Of a stretch of 64,000 nt of DNA, positions 38,444-52,170 are shown piece after piece. Source of the DNA: Rutidosis leptorrhynchoides. Lineage: Eukaryota; Streptophyta; Magnoliopsida; Asterales; Asteraceae. The translations under genes were made by a program, and so were the position numbers. The notes beneath the pieces were generated by a model, which saw nothing but the letters and a program-made list of their open reading frames with translations, was not told the DNA's origin and ran no database searches. How positions within the stretch are numbered: position 1 is the stretch's first letter; every line of letters starts with the position of its first letter. The stretch covers positions 187,184,501 through 187,248,500 of the forward strand of contig NC_092334.1 of the NCBI RefSeq assembly GCF_046630445.1, written 5' to 3'.

Positions 38444-41400
38444 TGAAATGTCCCGTTCTTAGTGATTAAAAACGTTCCATATTAATTGATTTCGTTGCGA
38501 GGTTTTGACCTCTATATGAGACGTTTTTCAAAGACAGCATTCATTTTTAAAACAAACCATAACCTTTATTTCATAAATAAAGGTTTAAAAAGCTTTACGT
38601 AGATTATCAAATAATGATAATCTAAAATATCCTGTTTACACACGACCATTACATAATGGTTTACAATACAAATATGCTACATCGAAATCAGTTTCTTGAA
38701 TGCAGTTTTTACACAATATCATACAAACATGGATTCCAAATCTTGTCCTTATTTTAGTATGCAACAGCGGAAGCTCTTAATATTCACCTGAGAATAAACA
38801 TGCTTTAAACGTCAACAAAAATGTTGGTGAGTTATAGGTTTAACCTATATATATCAAATCGTAACAATAGACCACAAGATTTCATATTTCAATACACATC
38901 CCATACATAGAGATAAAAAATCATTCATATGGTGAACACCTGGTAACCGACATTAACAAGATGCATATATAAGAATATCCCCATCATTCCGGGACACCCT
39001 TCGGATATGATATAAATTTCGAAGTACTAAAGCATCCGGTACTTTGGATGGGGTTTGTTAGGCCCAATAGATCTATCTTTAGGATTCGCGTCAATTAGGG
39101 TGTATGTTCCCTAATTCTTAGATTACCAGACTTAATAAAAAGGGGCATATTCGATTTCGATAATTCAACCATAGAATGTAGTTTCACGTACTTGTGTCTA
39201 TTTTGTAAATCATTTATAAAACCTGCATGTATTCTCATCCCAAAAATATTAGATTTTAAAAGTGGGACTATAACTCACTTTCACAGATTTTTACTTCGTC
39301 GGGAAGTAAGACTTGATCACTGGTTGATTCACGAACCTATAACAATATATACATATATATCAAAGTATGTTCAAAATATATTTACAACACTTTTAATATA
39401 TTTTGATGTTTTAAGTTTATTAAGTCAGCTGTCCTCGTTAGTAACCTACAACTAGTTGTCCACAGTTAGATATACAGAAATAAATCGATAAATATTATCT
39501 TGAATCAATCCACGACCCAGTGTATACGTATCTCAGTATTGATCACAACTCAAACTATACATATTTTGGAATCAACCTCAACCCTGTATAGCTAACTCCA
39601 ACATTCACATATAGAGTGTCTATGGTTGTTCTGAAATATATATAGATGTGTCGACATGATAGGTCGAAACATTGTATACGTGTCTATGGTATCTCAAGAT
39701 TACATAATATACAATACAAGTTGATTAAGTTATGGTTGGAATAGATTTGTTACCAATTTTCACGTAGCTAAAATGAGAAAAATTATCCAATTTTGTTTTA
39801 CCCATAACTTCTTCATTTTAAATCCGTTTTGAGTGAATCAAATTGCTATGGTTTCATATTGAACTCTATTTTATGAATCTATACAGAAAAAGTATAGGTT
39901 TATAGTCGGAAAAATAAGTTACAAGTCGTTTTTGTAAAGGTAGTCATTTCAGTCGAAAGAACGACGTCTAGATGACCATTTTAGAAAACATACTTCCACT
40001 TTGAGTTTAACCATAATTTTTGGATATAGTTTCATGTTCATAATAAAAATCATTTTCTCAGAATAACAACTTTTAAATCAAAGTTTATCATAGTTTTTAA
40101 TTAACTAACCCAAAACAGCCCGCGGTGTTACTACGACGGCGTAAATCCGGTTTTACGGTGTTTTTCGTGTTTCCAGGTTTTAAATCATTAAGTTATCATA
40201 TCATATAGATATAGAACATGTTTTTAGTTAATTTTAAAAGTCAAGTTAGAAGGATTAACTTTTGTTTGCGAACAAGTTTAGAATTAACTAAACTATGTTC
40301 TAGTGATTACGAGTTTAAACCTTCGAATAAGATAGTTTTATATATATGAATCGAATGATGTTATGAACATCATTACTACCTCAAGTTTAGTAGGTAAACC
40401 TACTGGAAGTGACAAGAAATGATCTAGCTTCAAAGGATCTTGGATGACTTGAAAGTTCTTGAAGTAGGATCATGACACAAAAACAAGTTCAAGTAAGATT
40501 TTTACTCGAATTAAGATAGTTTATAGTTATAGAAATTGAATCAAAGTTTGAATATGAATATTACCTTGAATAAGAAAGATAACCTACTGTATATAACAAA
40601 GATTTCTTGATCTTAGATGATTACTTGGAATGGATTAGAAAGCTTGGAAGTAAATTAGTAAACTTGAAGGGATTTTTGAAGTGTTCTTGAAGTGTTCTTC
40701 CTATGATGATTATAGCTTGATTCTTGAAGTGATATTTGAAGAAGATGATGAATAACTACTGGAAAAATACATTCATAATAGTGTGTGTGTGTGTGTGTGT
40801 GTGTGTTGAGAGAGAATTAGAAAGAGAATTGGAAGTGAAATGGAGTGAATGATGAGTGGTAATTGGTGAGTGGTGAGTGGGGTTAAAAGGAGTTCTAGTT
40901 AGTTGACTAGCTCATGGTAGAAGTTAAAATTGATTAGTCATACATGACATAATCAAGAGTGGAATCCCATGCTAGTTCCTATTGGTATATACCCATAGTA
41001 AGTACGTTTTGAAGCTGTGTATAATACGGGTAAGAATACGACTAGAATTCTTGATGAAAGAAAAGAATGGGAAAGTAACTGTAACCATTTTTGTTAAGTA
41101 TGAGTGTTTTAATATATGTCTTGAAGTCTTCCAAAAGTATTTTAATACATCTAAATATACTACATGTATATACATTTTAACTGAGTCGTTAAGTCATCGT
41201 TAGTCGTTACATGTAAGTGTTGTTTTGAAACCTTTAAGTTAACGATCTCAATTAATGTTGTTAACCCATTGTTTATTATATCTAATGAGATGTTAAATTA
41301 TTATATTATCATGATATTATGATATATTAATATATCTTAATATGATATATATACATTTAAATGTCGTTACAACGATAATCGTTATATATATGTCTCGTTT

Positions 41401-41709
41401 CGAAATCCTTAAGTTAGTAGTCTTGTTTATATGTATATAACTCATTGTTAATATACTTATGGAGATACTTACTTATCATAATCTCATGTTAACCATATGT
41501 ATATCCATATATATATCGTCATGTCGTTTTTACAAGTTTTAACGTTCGTGAATCGCCGGTCAACTTGGGTGGTCAATTGTCTATATGAAACATATTTCAA
41601 TTAATCAAGTCTTAACAAGTTTGATTGCTTAACATGTTGGAAACATTTAATCATGTAAATATCAATCTCAATTAATATATATAAACATGGAAAAGTTCGG
41701 GTCACTACA
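38444..41709 (-). repeat. 5' LTR of gypsy B
   Basis: 3266 bp, about 1% different from the 3' LTR by eye. A TG microsatellite at about 40781-40807 is longer than its counterpart near 21581-21590. Ends GGGTCACTACA beside the target duplication TGTTT (41710-41714). Confidence 0.9.
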
Positions 41710-42345
41710 TGTTTCACTGGGCCGAAGACATCTGAGTGTATGAGCTCTAGTGGTGTCTTTGACTGATGCGTTGACTCCTTGAATGACAATTGGTGAGCTT
41801 TGCCAAATTGACATCCAGCACATATTGTATCTGTTCGGATATCAATTTGAGGAAGCCCATTTACTATGCGTTTCACCATCATCTCCTTTAACTTGTTGTA
41901 GCCCACATGCCCAAGACGTTCGTGCCACAGATCAGCCGTCTCATTCTTTCGAGTCTTATCCACATATACTGTTTCAGCAGATAGTACATAGACCGACTCT
42001 ATTCTTCTTCCATGCATAACTGGATTACCAACCACCTTTACTCTCTTGAATACGGACACATCTTCTGGTCCAAAGAGCACATAGTTCCCTTCTACTGTTA
42101 ATTGTGGTACTGACAGTAAATTCTTCTTTAGGCCAGGGACAAGATACACCTTCTCGAGTTGGAGCTTTTGAGAGCCGCCTCCATTTGGAATTATTGTCTT
42201 TCCAATGTGAGAAATAGATAACCTTGAATTGTCGGCTGTCAACACGACTCTCTTTCCTTTGTAATCATCCATTTCTTGTAGCTTCGTCTCATCATTGGTC
42301 ATATGATTTGAGCACCCAGAATCAATGATCCAATCATCTTTGTAT
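41710..42345 (-). pseudogene. Copia A protease and integrase zinc region
   Basis: Element sense: a retroviral-type protease start with the DSGCSNHM motif near 42300-42345, then LLSVPQLTVEGNYVLFG, the GAG-pre-integrase block ADLWHERLGHVGYNKL, and the zinc-binding ICAGCQFGKAHQLSF. The reading continues LELIHSDVFGPV and is cut at 41714 by element B; it resumes at 19239. The frame changes near 42345. Confidence 0.88.
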
Positions 42346-43368
42346 TTTTGACTTTAAAGTTGCTGCAAGAGCTTGATCATGCATGTCAACTTCAACGGAG
42401 AGTCCTGCTTCTGCATCCCAAGTTTCCTCATTAATGGATGCTTCGAATGTGACCTATTTCTTCTCATCTCTTGTGGCGGCCACATTTCCTTCAAAATTTC
42501 GCCTTCTGGGGAATCTACAATCTCGAGCAAAATGACCCTTCTTGCCACAATTGAAGCATTCACCATTCTTTCTCTTATCATTTTCCCCGTATTGTTGGCG
42601 ATGATCTCTTCTTCCATGTTGAGCTCCCCCTGAAGCGTTGCCTTTTGATTTTGGGTGTCCCTTCCACCCATATGTCTTACTTTCTTTCATCGCCTATTAT
42701 CTTCGAGATGTTGCTTTCTTCTTATTGGTGAAGAGTGCATCTTCTCCGTCTTTTATGGTTACTTCATTCATCTGCTTGGCTAATTCCTCTTGATTAGTCA
42801 ACAGATTCTCCAGCTCTATTAATGATGGTTGAGTAGGCCATCCTTTCACAGCGGCTATAAATCCATTATACTCGGATCTTAAGCCGTGGATGATAATTCT
42901 CTTCATCCTTGCATCACTCACTTTCTCTTCAGGAGCAAGTTGAGATATCTCACGACAAATAGATTTCACCTTGGTGAAATACTGAGAAATAAATAGACTT
43001 CCTTGTGAGATACCTGCGAGCTCATTTTCCAAGAGCTGGAGGCGTGCTTCCTTCTTCTTTGAAAATAATTTTTCAAAAGTTTCCCAAGCTGCCTTTGGTG
43101 TTTTCTCATCACTGATGTGCTCCAATAGATCCTCCTCGATTGTAGTCTTCGGTATAAATAAAGCCTTCCCAGCCTTGATGTTCCATTTTCTCAAGGCTTC
43201 GGCATTTTCTTTCGGTGGAGGCGTTGTATCACTGCCAGCAACTATTTCCCATAAATCCTGTCCTTGTAAGTAGGATTCTATACAAGTTCGCCAATAACCA
43301 TAGTTGTGGTTATTGAGACTCTTGATTCCAATGTTCGTACTTGCAAGATCTGCCATCATGACGTCCAA
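42346..43368 (-). pseudogene. Copia A gag
   Basis: Starts at ATG 43368 or the in-frame ATG three codons later (MADLASTNIGIKSLNNHNY). The copia-type gag core includes YWRTCIESYLQGQDLWEIV and the region ending RIIIHGLRSEYNGFIAAVKG. After two in-frame stops at 42694-42699 it resumes with MKESKTYGWKGHPKSK and the zinc knuckle CFNCGKKGHFARDC. Another stop at about 42454 and a frame change before the protease follow. The core is otherwise complete. Confidence 0.88.
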
Positions 43369-43525
43369 CGTCCAATAAGCTTGGTCCCTGACCGATGAGC
43401 TTTCACAGTTCCTAAATGTGCTCCGACAAAATCTCCCTTAGAGCTTCGGTGTTAACAAGTCAATGCAAACGTCCTTGTAAGTAGGATTCTAGAAATGGTC
43501 CCGAACGACCCGCTCTGATACCAAA
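43369..43525 (-). promoter_or_regulatory. Leader and primer-binding site of copia A
   Basis: TGGTATCAGAGC (element sense) at 43512-43523, two bases inside the LTR. tRNA-Met type. Confidence 0.8.
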
Positions 43526-44211
43526 TGTTGGAAGCTTCGACGAGCCCAACACACCCACTATAGAGGACCTAGATTATACTACACTCACTACACCAACACT
43601 TTGACGTTGGTTAGCCTTTAATTTTATTAATCCTTAGTGCACAATAATACTTAGGCGACAGTGTCGACCATATAACATTTAGGCGGTATAACCGACCATG
43701 TATCACTTAGGCGGCAGAGCCGACCATATAAGAAAAACAACACAAGTGCACTAAGAACTTAAACACAAATTAAGGCTTTACCGGGAAACTTAACAAAGAA
43801 CACTTTTATTAATACAAAATACAATTACAATATTACTTACTTACAAGCTTTTCTCCTCTACTCACACTCTTCTCACTTCTTACTTCTTCTCTACTTCTCA
43901 ACTCACTCTTTTCACAACTTACAAATGAACTCATCACCCCTATTTATACTACTCCATGAAAACTTCTACACACTAGATATTTCCATGGATAAATATCTAG
44001 ATATTTCTTTCACTTATAAATATCTAAATTATCTAGAATTTTCTTTTATATTATAATATCTAGATATTTTCTTATACATATTAATATCTAGATATTTTAC
44101 ATATATACATCTATTAATTCCATATTATTTTATAATATCAAATTTGCATTGCATTTACATCTATTAATTCCATATTATTTTATAATATCAAATTTGCATT
44201 GCATTTTAATA
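43526..44211 (-). repeat. 5' LTR of copia A, with a 50-bp tandem duplication
   Basis: Matches the left LTR, about 10 differences in 600 bases by eye. A 50-bp unit at 44107-44156 is repeated immediately at 44157-44206. The outer terminus appears as TA where CA is expected. Confidence 0.85.
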
Positions 44212-44948
44212 GATTACCGAGTGGTATTGCTTATATATCAGTGTTTATCTGCTTAGCAAATAGGTAGGGCTTATTTAAACTGTTAAAATAAGCGATTTTA
44301 TAATAAACTTTTACACAAGCAATTCTAGCACCCTCTTCTATATCAAAGAATAATTTATTTCTGACATTTTTCAATTTACCCAAACTTTCTCAATTCATGT
44401 ATATCACACCTCAAAATATCATGTCATTAATGATCAAAACTTGAACTAACCAAGTTGTATACAAACAAGATGTACGTACGAAGATTGCAAAACATCAAAT
44501 TCAAATATCAAATTACTAGATGACATTATGACAGTACCAAAAGATTGCAGCAGCAAGCACATCAAATTGGATCCAGAATAGCTCACCAAAGTATTTTCAC
44601 TTTACCAATCTGCCGCATATAAATGATTAAAGTACATTTTAATAAATTGGACCTTTCAGAGAGACCATCATGTAAGTCATCAAACAGATATCAGACAACA
44701 GTTCATTTTTTACCATAAAAAAAGCCAACCAATATTCAGTTTGCTCTACTTATACTTGCCTTTTGTCTCGATTCCAAGAAGAGTCTTAGAAAAGATGAGT
44801 GAAGGTTCAGCAATCGCACTAGTTCCATAGTCCCCGCAGGCCAGTCTCTTTGACACCGGCGGTATAAGAGTAATTCCAAATTTGGGGTTGTAAGGGATTT
44901 GGAGGGCAAGTTAGGTACCAACTAAAAAAAAAAAAAAAAAGTTTAAGT
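44212..44948. other. Intergenic DNA upstream of the WRKY gene
   Basis: AT-rich. On the minus strand a 40-codon stretch ending in TAG at 44746 has protein-like composition (RLACGDYGTSAIAEPSLIFS), but no start, splice context or homologue that I can name. A run of A residues is at 44925-44940. No other feature is supported. Confidence 0.35.
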
Positions 44949-45376
44949 GTTATAATCACTGTTGTAAAAAACCCGTTTAATCACCGATTAATCCTCGATT
45001 ACTCATTTTTAAGAGCAGACCGTTCTGTTTTTCCAAAATCCGTTTAATTAGTCGGTTAACGTAGATTGATGGTTCAAAATCGAATTTGATAATCAAAGTC
45101 GGTTAAAGTCAAAATTGACCAACATTTTAACATGAATTTAAACTAATACTTTAAAGTTTTTGAATAAAATGAAAAATTTTAAACGATTACATTAAAGTTT
45201 ATGTTTATGTTCATAGTTTTCTTCGATATTTACACATAAATTTTTAAAATTTATCATTTAATTGTATACACTACAATCCTATTAATCCCCGATTAATCTC
45301 CGAATTGCCGATTAATCTTTTCAAAGTCCTGACCGATTAATCCCCGAATAACGAATTTTGCAACCTTGGTTATAAT
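44949..45376. mobile_element. hAT-type MITE upstream of the WRKY gene, 412 bp
   Basis: The element at 44957-45368 has imperfect inverted ends (CACTGTTGTAAAAAACCC and, from the other strand, CAAGGTTGCAAAATTCG) and internal repeats of CGATTAATCC. It is flanked by a perfect 8-bp duplication GTTATAAT (44949-44956, 45369-45376). It contains W-box cores at 45107-45112 and 45115-45120, and it ends about 370 bases before the WRKY start codon. Confidence 0.8.
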
Positions 45377-45454
45377 GATAATGTAAACAACCACCCGTAC
45401 CAATGGCATAATTTTTTCACAAAAGAATTTAAAGAGTTGCAAGTGCGAATACAG

Positions 45455-45590
45455 TATAAAATTCCTAAATCCTAAAGTAAAAAAGGTTTAATAAGTAAAT
45501 TACTTATATTTGAATTAGTCAGCCGTAAAAGGTACAATGACCAGTGCATTTTTGGAAGAAATAAACACTTCACACGGTTTCTTCAGTCAA
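45455..45590 (+). promoter_or_regulatory. Possible core promoter and W-box of the WRKY gene
   Basis: A TATAAAA at 45455-45461 lies about 275 bases before the start codon, which would give a 5' leader of roughly 240 bases. An AGTCAA (W-box TTGACT on the other strand) lies at 45585-45590, inside that presumed leader. WRKY genes are often autoregulated through such boxes. The choice of TATA box is a guess. Confidence 0.3.
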
Positions 45591-45735
45591 CCTTCAACAT
45601 TTTCTCATCTTTTAAATCCTTAAAACCACCTCATTCTTCTTCTTCTCAAACACACCACATCATCCTATAAGCACTGACTTTTAAATATTCGATTGTACAC
45701 TTTGCATCGTAAATTGTACACAACATAAACTCCAT

Positions 45736-48210
<2,475 letters not shown>

Positions 48211-48360
48211 CCTTATTATCATTATAGTCATAGATCATAGATAACACCAACGACCAAGGAAAAAAGTAGTAGTATTTTTTGTAAAACCAGGGTAGGTAGT
48301 TGCAGATGATGATGCTTACTAGCGTCAATAAATTGTGTTTGGACCAATAAAAGCATCCAA
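48211..48360 (+). terminator. 3' end of the WRKY transcript with poly(A) signals
   Basis: AATAAA occurs at 48327-48332 and 48346-48351, about 120-140 bases after the stop codon, the normal place for plant polyadenylation signals. Confidence 0.55.
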
Positions 48361-48775
48361 AACCATGTACAATTAAAAGTGTAAGATTAAGAAACGAAGA
48401 ATAATCTAAACATCATATTAAAATATCAAATTTTATTGTTCATAGCCATTACACAACATCATCTCATAAGCAGCAGATTTGATTCATCATTTGGTAAAAC
48501 CACGTGTTAAAGAGTTAACTCCACAACAAACTGCAAGAAGTTGAACTGAGAACTCAAGTCAACAAGCATCAACTATATTAAAACATATTAGGGCTCCATA
48601 AACATCGATAACCAAGGTCATTGTAGAATGTGAATAATAAGAAGTTCTGGAAAATAAGCACCTAATATAAAGAATATGGGCCGCTTTGATATGTATAATA
48701 TAATTAAGTCTTAGATTTTAAAATGCAGTAGCAATAAATAAATATAAGAATGTAGGCATTACAAAATATGGACAC
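48361..48775. other. Spacer between WRKY and the SEH1-like pseudogene
   Basis: No continuous frame. On the minus strand near 48645-48660 the string TTTTCCAGAAC could be a relic of the next SEH1 exon, but homology is lost straight after it. Confidence 0.4.
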
Positions 48776-49179
48776 CTGTAGTTACCAGCTCTTCAGTTCC
48801 ATAGAATCTGAGATCTCATATACTTTTAAAAGGCCATTTGAATAAGCAATTGTTTGCAAGTGAAACACAAACTTTAAAAGAAGATATGTAACTTAAAAAG
48901 AAGAACAATAAACAAAATGATTACATGGTAAACCGATGCACCTTAAAAAAAGATATGAATAGTTTGTATTATACGTAGTATAACTTATAGAATAAAAAAA
49001 AAAAAAAAAAAAACCCAAAATGAAAAACTTGTTTATCTTCACATGCTTGCACCCTTAACACATTCTGATAAGAATTTCATATTCAGTAAACTATCATAGT
49101 ATAAAATGCAACTCCATTATAGCAAACATATGTATAAAGCACAAAATCTGAGTGTAAGATTTTTAAATTTTAGCTAACT

Positions 49180-49229
49180 TTGACCAACCTTGACTTTGAC
49201 CGACTTTGACCTAACTATTTAGTGTTGAC
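49180..49229 (+). promoter_or_regulatory. Cluster of five TTGAC cores
   Basis: TTGAC at 49180, 49190, 49196, 49206 and 49225, within the third intron of the SEH1-like pseudogene and about 1 kb downstream of the WRKY stop. The spacing resembles the clusters in the C-type LTRs, so it may be a fragment of such an LTR. No function can be claimed. Confidence 0.35.
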
Positions 49230-49515
49230 CGACTTATTAGATGTTTTTGGGCAAAACCGGACGAGCTAGTCACCAAACCGACTAGTCGGCCGAGATGGCC
49301 GCCATTTACAACACTAAACAAACATAAACTAGCAAAGTAAATCAAATCTAAAATCCAACATGAAATTTTTTAAACAAAAATCACTCTATCAACATAATAC
49401 TCACCAATTTCAAATCCGAACGACAGTTCCCAAATTGACTATCTAGAACTTGATCCATAGGTCCCCCAAAGTTTGTGCATTGCTTCCACTTAACAGGCTC
49501 ACTGTGTGCATATAA

Positions 49516-49864
49516 CAAAACAGCAGTGGCGGAAATAGGTAAGGACGGGGGGCACCCGCCTCCAGTGGATTTGCAATTTTCAGTGTAAAAATTTTGGGTT
49601 TTTCGAGTTTGTCCCCGGTGGAATGTTTTTTTTTTGCCCCATAGCCTCCATATTTTGCCCCAAAACCTTCAAATTTTGTCCCAAAACCTCTAAATTTTGC
49701 CTAAAAACCTTCACATTTTGTCAAAAAACCTCCACATTTTGCCCAAAAAACTTTAATATTTTGCTCAAAAACATTCAAATTTTATTCAAAAAAGTTGATA
49801 AGTTTTAAAAAAAAAAAAGTTCGCCCCGGGTGAAAAAAATTTCTTTTTCGCCACTGCAAAAGAG
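49516..49864. mobile_element. hAT-type MITE, 333 bp, with internal 20-bp tandem repeats
   Basis: The element at 49524-49856 begins CAGTGGCGGAAA and ends TTTTTCGCCACTG. It is flanked by CAAAACAG and CAAAAGAG, an 8-bp duplication with one mismatch. Inside, a unit like TTTTGCCCAAAAACCTTCAAA is repeated about seven times with drift (49633-49800). The ends are of the CAGTGGCG hAT kind. Confidence 0.8.
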
Positions 49865-50330
49865 TGTGTAAATATAATTTATATAATTATAATAAAATAA
49901 TAAATATATATAAGAATAAATTGGAGACCTTGTGCTACCTCTTCCTAAATAAACAAACTACAGAAATTATACATGCAATTGGATCGCCATACTCTGGTGG
50001 CACCCAAACAACTTTTATAACACTTCTATCATTAACCTAAATTTTCAATTAATTACTACTAATTAGCTTAATCAAAAGATTATCAACAATAACAAATTAC
50101 TATTAAAAAAATTTAACTCAAAATACGAAACATTAACATATAATATTGAAATTGGAAAGTTAATGAGACGATATATTAACAAGATGATATAATTGAAAAA
50201 AACCCTTGAAATTAAAAGTTGAAGTAAAGAATGATGAAGCTGGGTCACTGGTACCGAAGATGGCTATTGTTCCATCAACTGAACAAGTACCTAATCTTTG
50301 ACCACAGTAGATCCATATAATCTGATTTCT

Positions 50331-50701
50331 AGTGTTTCGTTAATTTTCCCCTAATTTTTTTGGAGTTTTACGCTGCATTGTCGGGTTATTTTTTTGGTTG
50401 GAAAAGGAAACAAGTATGAGGAGCGAACTAGCAAGCGCAGAATCCTTTTTTTTTTTTCGTCGTCATAAACTTTTATAAAAATAGAAAACGAATTTTAAAT
50501 TTCAAATATAAAAGAGGATTCTAATGAGACTCGTACTTAGAAAACGGCTAAACTAAACAAACTATCTATACCAAGCCCCACCTAACCTAAACTGAAATAC
50601 AACCAATCTAAATATAATAAATACAATGGAATACGAATGATACACAAGAAATACAACGTAACATAATACCGACTGATATCGCTCTAATTATACACATTTT
50701 A
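50331..50701. other. Intergenic DNA, nothing recognised
   Basis: AT-rich, with a short T run at 50446-50457. The first exon of SEH1 upstream of the conserved part cannot be followed here, nor can a promoter. Confidence 0.4.
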
Positions 50702-51181
50702 TGTCACGATATCGGTTCCTTATTGTTATTTATTCACGAAAACTTGAAGACTTTTGCGGGTATTTTAGAGAAAATGATGATTTTAGCTCGAGAAGTCTTT
50801 GGTATATTGTTTCTGTTGATTTCAGCAAAGTGTTAGCTTTAAATAGACTCAAAATAAGATAAAACAGGAAAAAAATGAAGATTTGCTGAAGGAGTTTGGA
50901 TCGCGGTCGCGATTAGGGCTATTCCGATCGCGATAGATGGACAGAAGATGGAGTTTTTCGAAAACAGCCAATCCCGGTCGCGATTGAACGATTACGGTCG
51001 TGATGTTTCTTTTGTATCGCGGTCGCGATGTGCTGATTCCGGCCACGATGCGGGTCGGTGCTGGCCACTTTTCCTCCTACTATATAAACACGGGTTTTTA
51101 ACCCTAAGGGGATATACAGCTTTGCACCTACGAATTTTTGAGGGTTTTGACGACTATCATATATTCTTTGAAGATTAGTTC
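50702..51181 (+). mobile_element. LTR-like fragment F with spaced GC-rich motifs
   Basis: Starts TGTCACGATATCGG, carries a row of GGTCGCGAT or GATCGCGAT motifs (50899-51055), and has a good TATA box (CTATATAAACA, 51079-51089) followed by a leader-like stretch. This is the layout of a plant LTR in plus orientation. It is interrupted at 51181 by element E. The matching 3' end is not in the window, so the call is inference from layout. Confidence 0.4.
50899..51055. repeat. Spaced near-palindromes of the GGTCGCGAT type
   Basis: GCGGTCGCGAT, CGATCGCGAT, CGGTCGCGAT, CGGTCGTGAT, GCGGTCGCGAT and CGGCCACGAT follow one another with 10-60 bases between them. The arrangement parallels the GACGGCGTCC cluster in element C although the motif is different. 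Confidence 0.75.
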
Positions 51182-52115
51182 TGTTGAGTCCCCAAAATAA
51201 TTAAGGATTTAATTATGACAAAACAGAATTTATTTTGCACTAAAATGTTATGTGCAGCCAACACAAGTTTGTTTATGTATAGACAGCAAATATTGTTATG
51301 TCGAGTGTTTTAGTATGCTGCCTAGTCTACCAGCACAATGTAGAGAGTATTTTTCGAACAGTACAGGATGAGTACCCAGCAATTCAAGTATATCAAGTGA
51401 CTCAGCATGAGAAGAACCAGTAAACCTGGTAAGAAGCATACAACACAAGACAGCCATGCTTCATTACAAGCATGGTGGTTTTCTGAGTGGTCTACATCAA
51501 GTGTACTATTCAACAGAAGTCAAAGACAAAGTTGAACAGAAAAGGACACGCGTCGGCGGCTGACAAGTGACCTTACAAGACCACGTGGGAATGCAGAAGT
51601 TTAACGCATGCGCAGACATGTGTTATACTTTGTCAATGCCTAAGGAACACAACATTCTATTTGTTTAAACAAATAGTGGTGCCAAACCGAATTGAGGTGT
51701 TCCTGCAAATAGCTACCATAGAGGAAAGAGGAGAGCACGCTCTCTGATGCAATTGTCCCCACAAGTACAGGCATCCTATGTACCAGTGGACAATAGAACA
51801 ATTACACGGATAATATGACTAGTATAAATTGACGTATCCACTATTGTAACAACTAGTGGTGTGTGTTTTATTATTTAGAGTCCAAAACGTGTAATAGCTT
51901 TAAGTTATCCTCATAGCTATAACCTAGGTAAATCTGTATCAACCAACTATCATTCCGCCAAGGATACTTGTAATTCTTTGTGATTTAATCAATAAAGAAT
52001 AAACCGTTGAAAACTTACCTGTGACTCTATTTAATTTATATGCTTGAATACTAATTGAAAGAAATTGTATTCACCCCCCTCTACAATACTCATGTTGTTT
52101 ATCAAGGGACCAACA
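51182..52115 (+). repeat. 5' LTR of copia element E
   Basis: Starts TGTTGAGTCCCC and ends GGACCAACA two bases before the primer-binding site; 934 bp. Confidence 0.8.
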
Positions 52116-52117
52116 AC

Positions 52118-52129
52118 TGGTATCAGAGC
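52118..52129 (+). promoter_or_regulatory. Primer-binding site of element E
   Basis: TGGTATCAGAGC, tRNA-Met type, directly after the LTR. Confidence 0.85.
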
Positions 52130-52170
52130 TTCAGTCTTGATAATTTAATATCTTGGATCTGAATTCTCAC

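Larger units (their letters stand above)
19240..41709 (-). mobile_element. Ty3/gypsy retrotransposon B with extra genes, carrying nested element C
   Basis: LTRs of 3252 bp (19240-22491) and 3266 bp (38444-41709) enclose a minus-strand gypsy element of about 13.1 kb without its nested insert. Order in element sense: LTR, primer-binding site, acidic open frame, F-box-like open frame, internal polypurine motif, gag, protease, reverse transcriptase, RNase H, integrase, chromodomain-like tail, polypurine tract, LTR. Integrase after reverse transcriptase is the gypsy order. The [14 protein letters not shown] tail suggests a chromovirus of the Del/Tekay kind (inference). Perfect 5-bp target duplication. 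Gag-pol carries several stops and at least one frameshift, so it is not autonomous now. Confidence 0.9.
48776..50330 (-). pseudogene. SEH1: Nucleoporin SEH1-like pseudogene, 5' part only
   Basis: Four minus-strand blocks read like successive exons of plant SEH1, a WD40 protein of the nuclear pore outer ring. Block 1 (50204-50330): WIYCGQRLGTCSVDGTIAIF and DPASSFFTSTFNFK. Block 2 (about 49921-50022): VIKVVWVPPEYGDPIACI, then a damaged stretch and EEVAQGLQ. Block 3 (49405-49501): PVKWKQCTNFGGPMDQVLD. Block 4 (48776-48850): AYSNGLLKVYEISDSMELKS, then an in-frame TAA at 48782-48784 where a glutamine is expected. Block 4 lacks a convincing AG acceptor, and everything after it, more than half of the protein, is missing. 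A hAT MITE sits between blocks 2 and 3. The identity rests on recalled family motifs. Confidence 0.7.

Noticed and set aside
44746..44870. Protein-like 40-codon stretch ending in TAG, with RLACGDYGTSAIAEPSLIFS
   Set aside because: I cannot identify it and see no start, no exon border and no partner exon. It may be a relic of a last exon but cannot be supported.
50899..51055. CRISPR-like array
   Set aside because: Units of about 10 bases with irregular spacing, no conserved direct repeat of CRISPR length, and a plant nuclear context.
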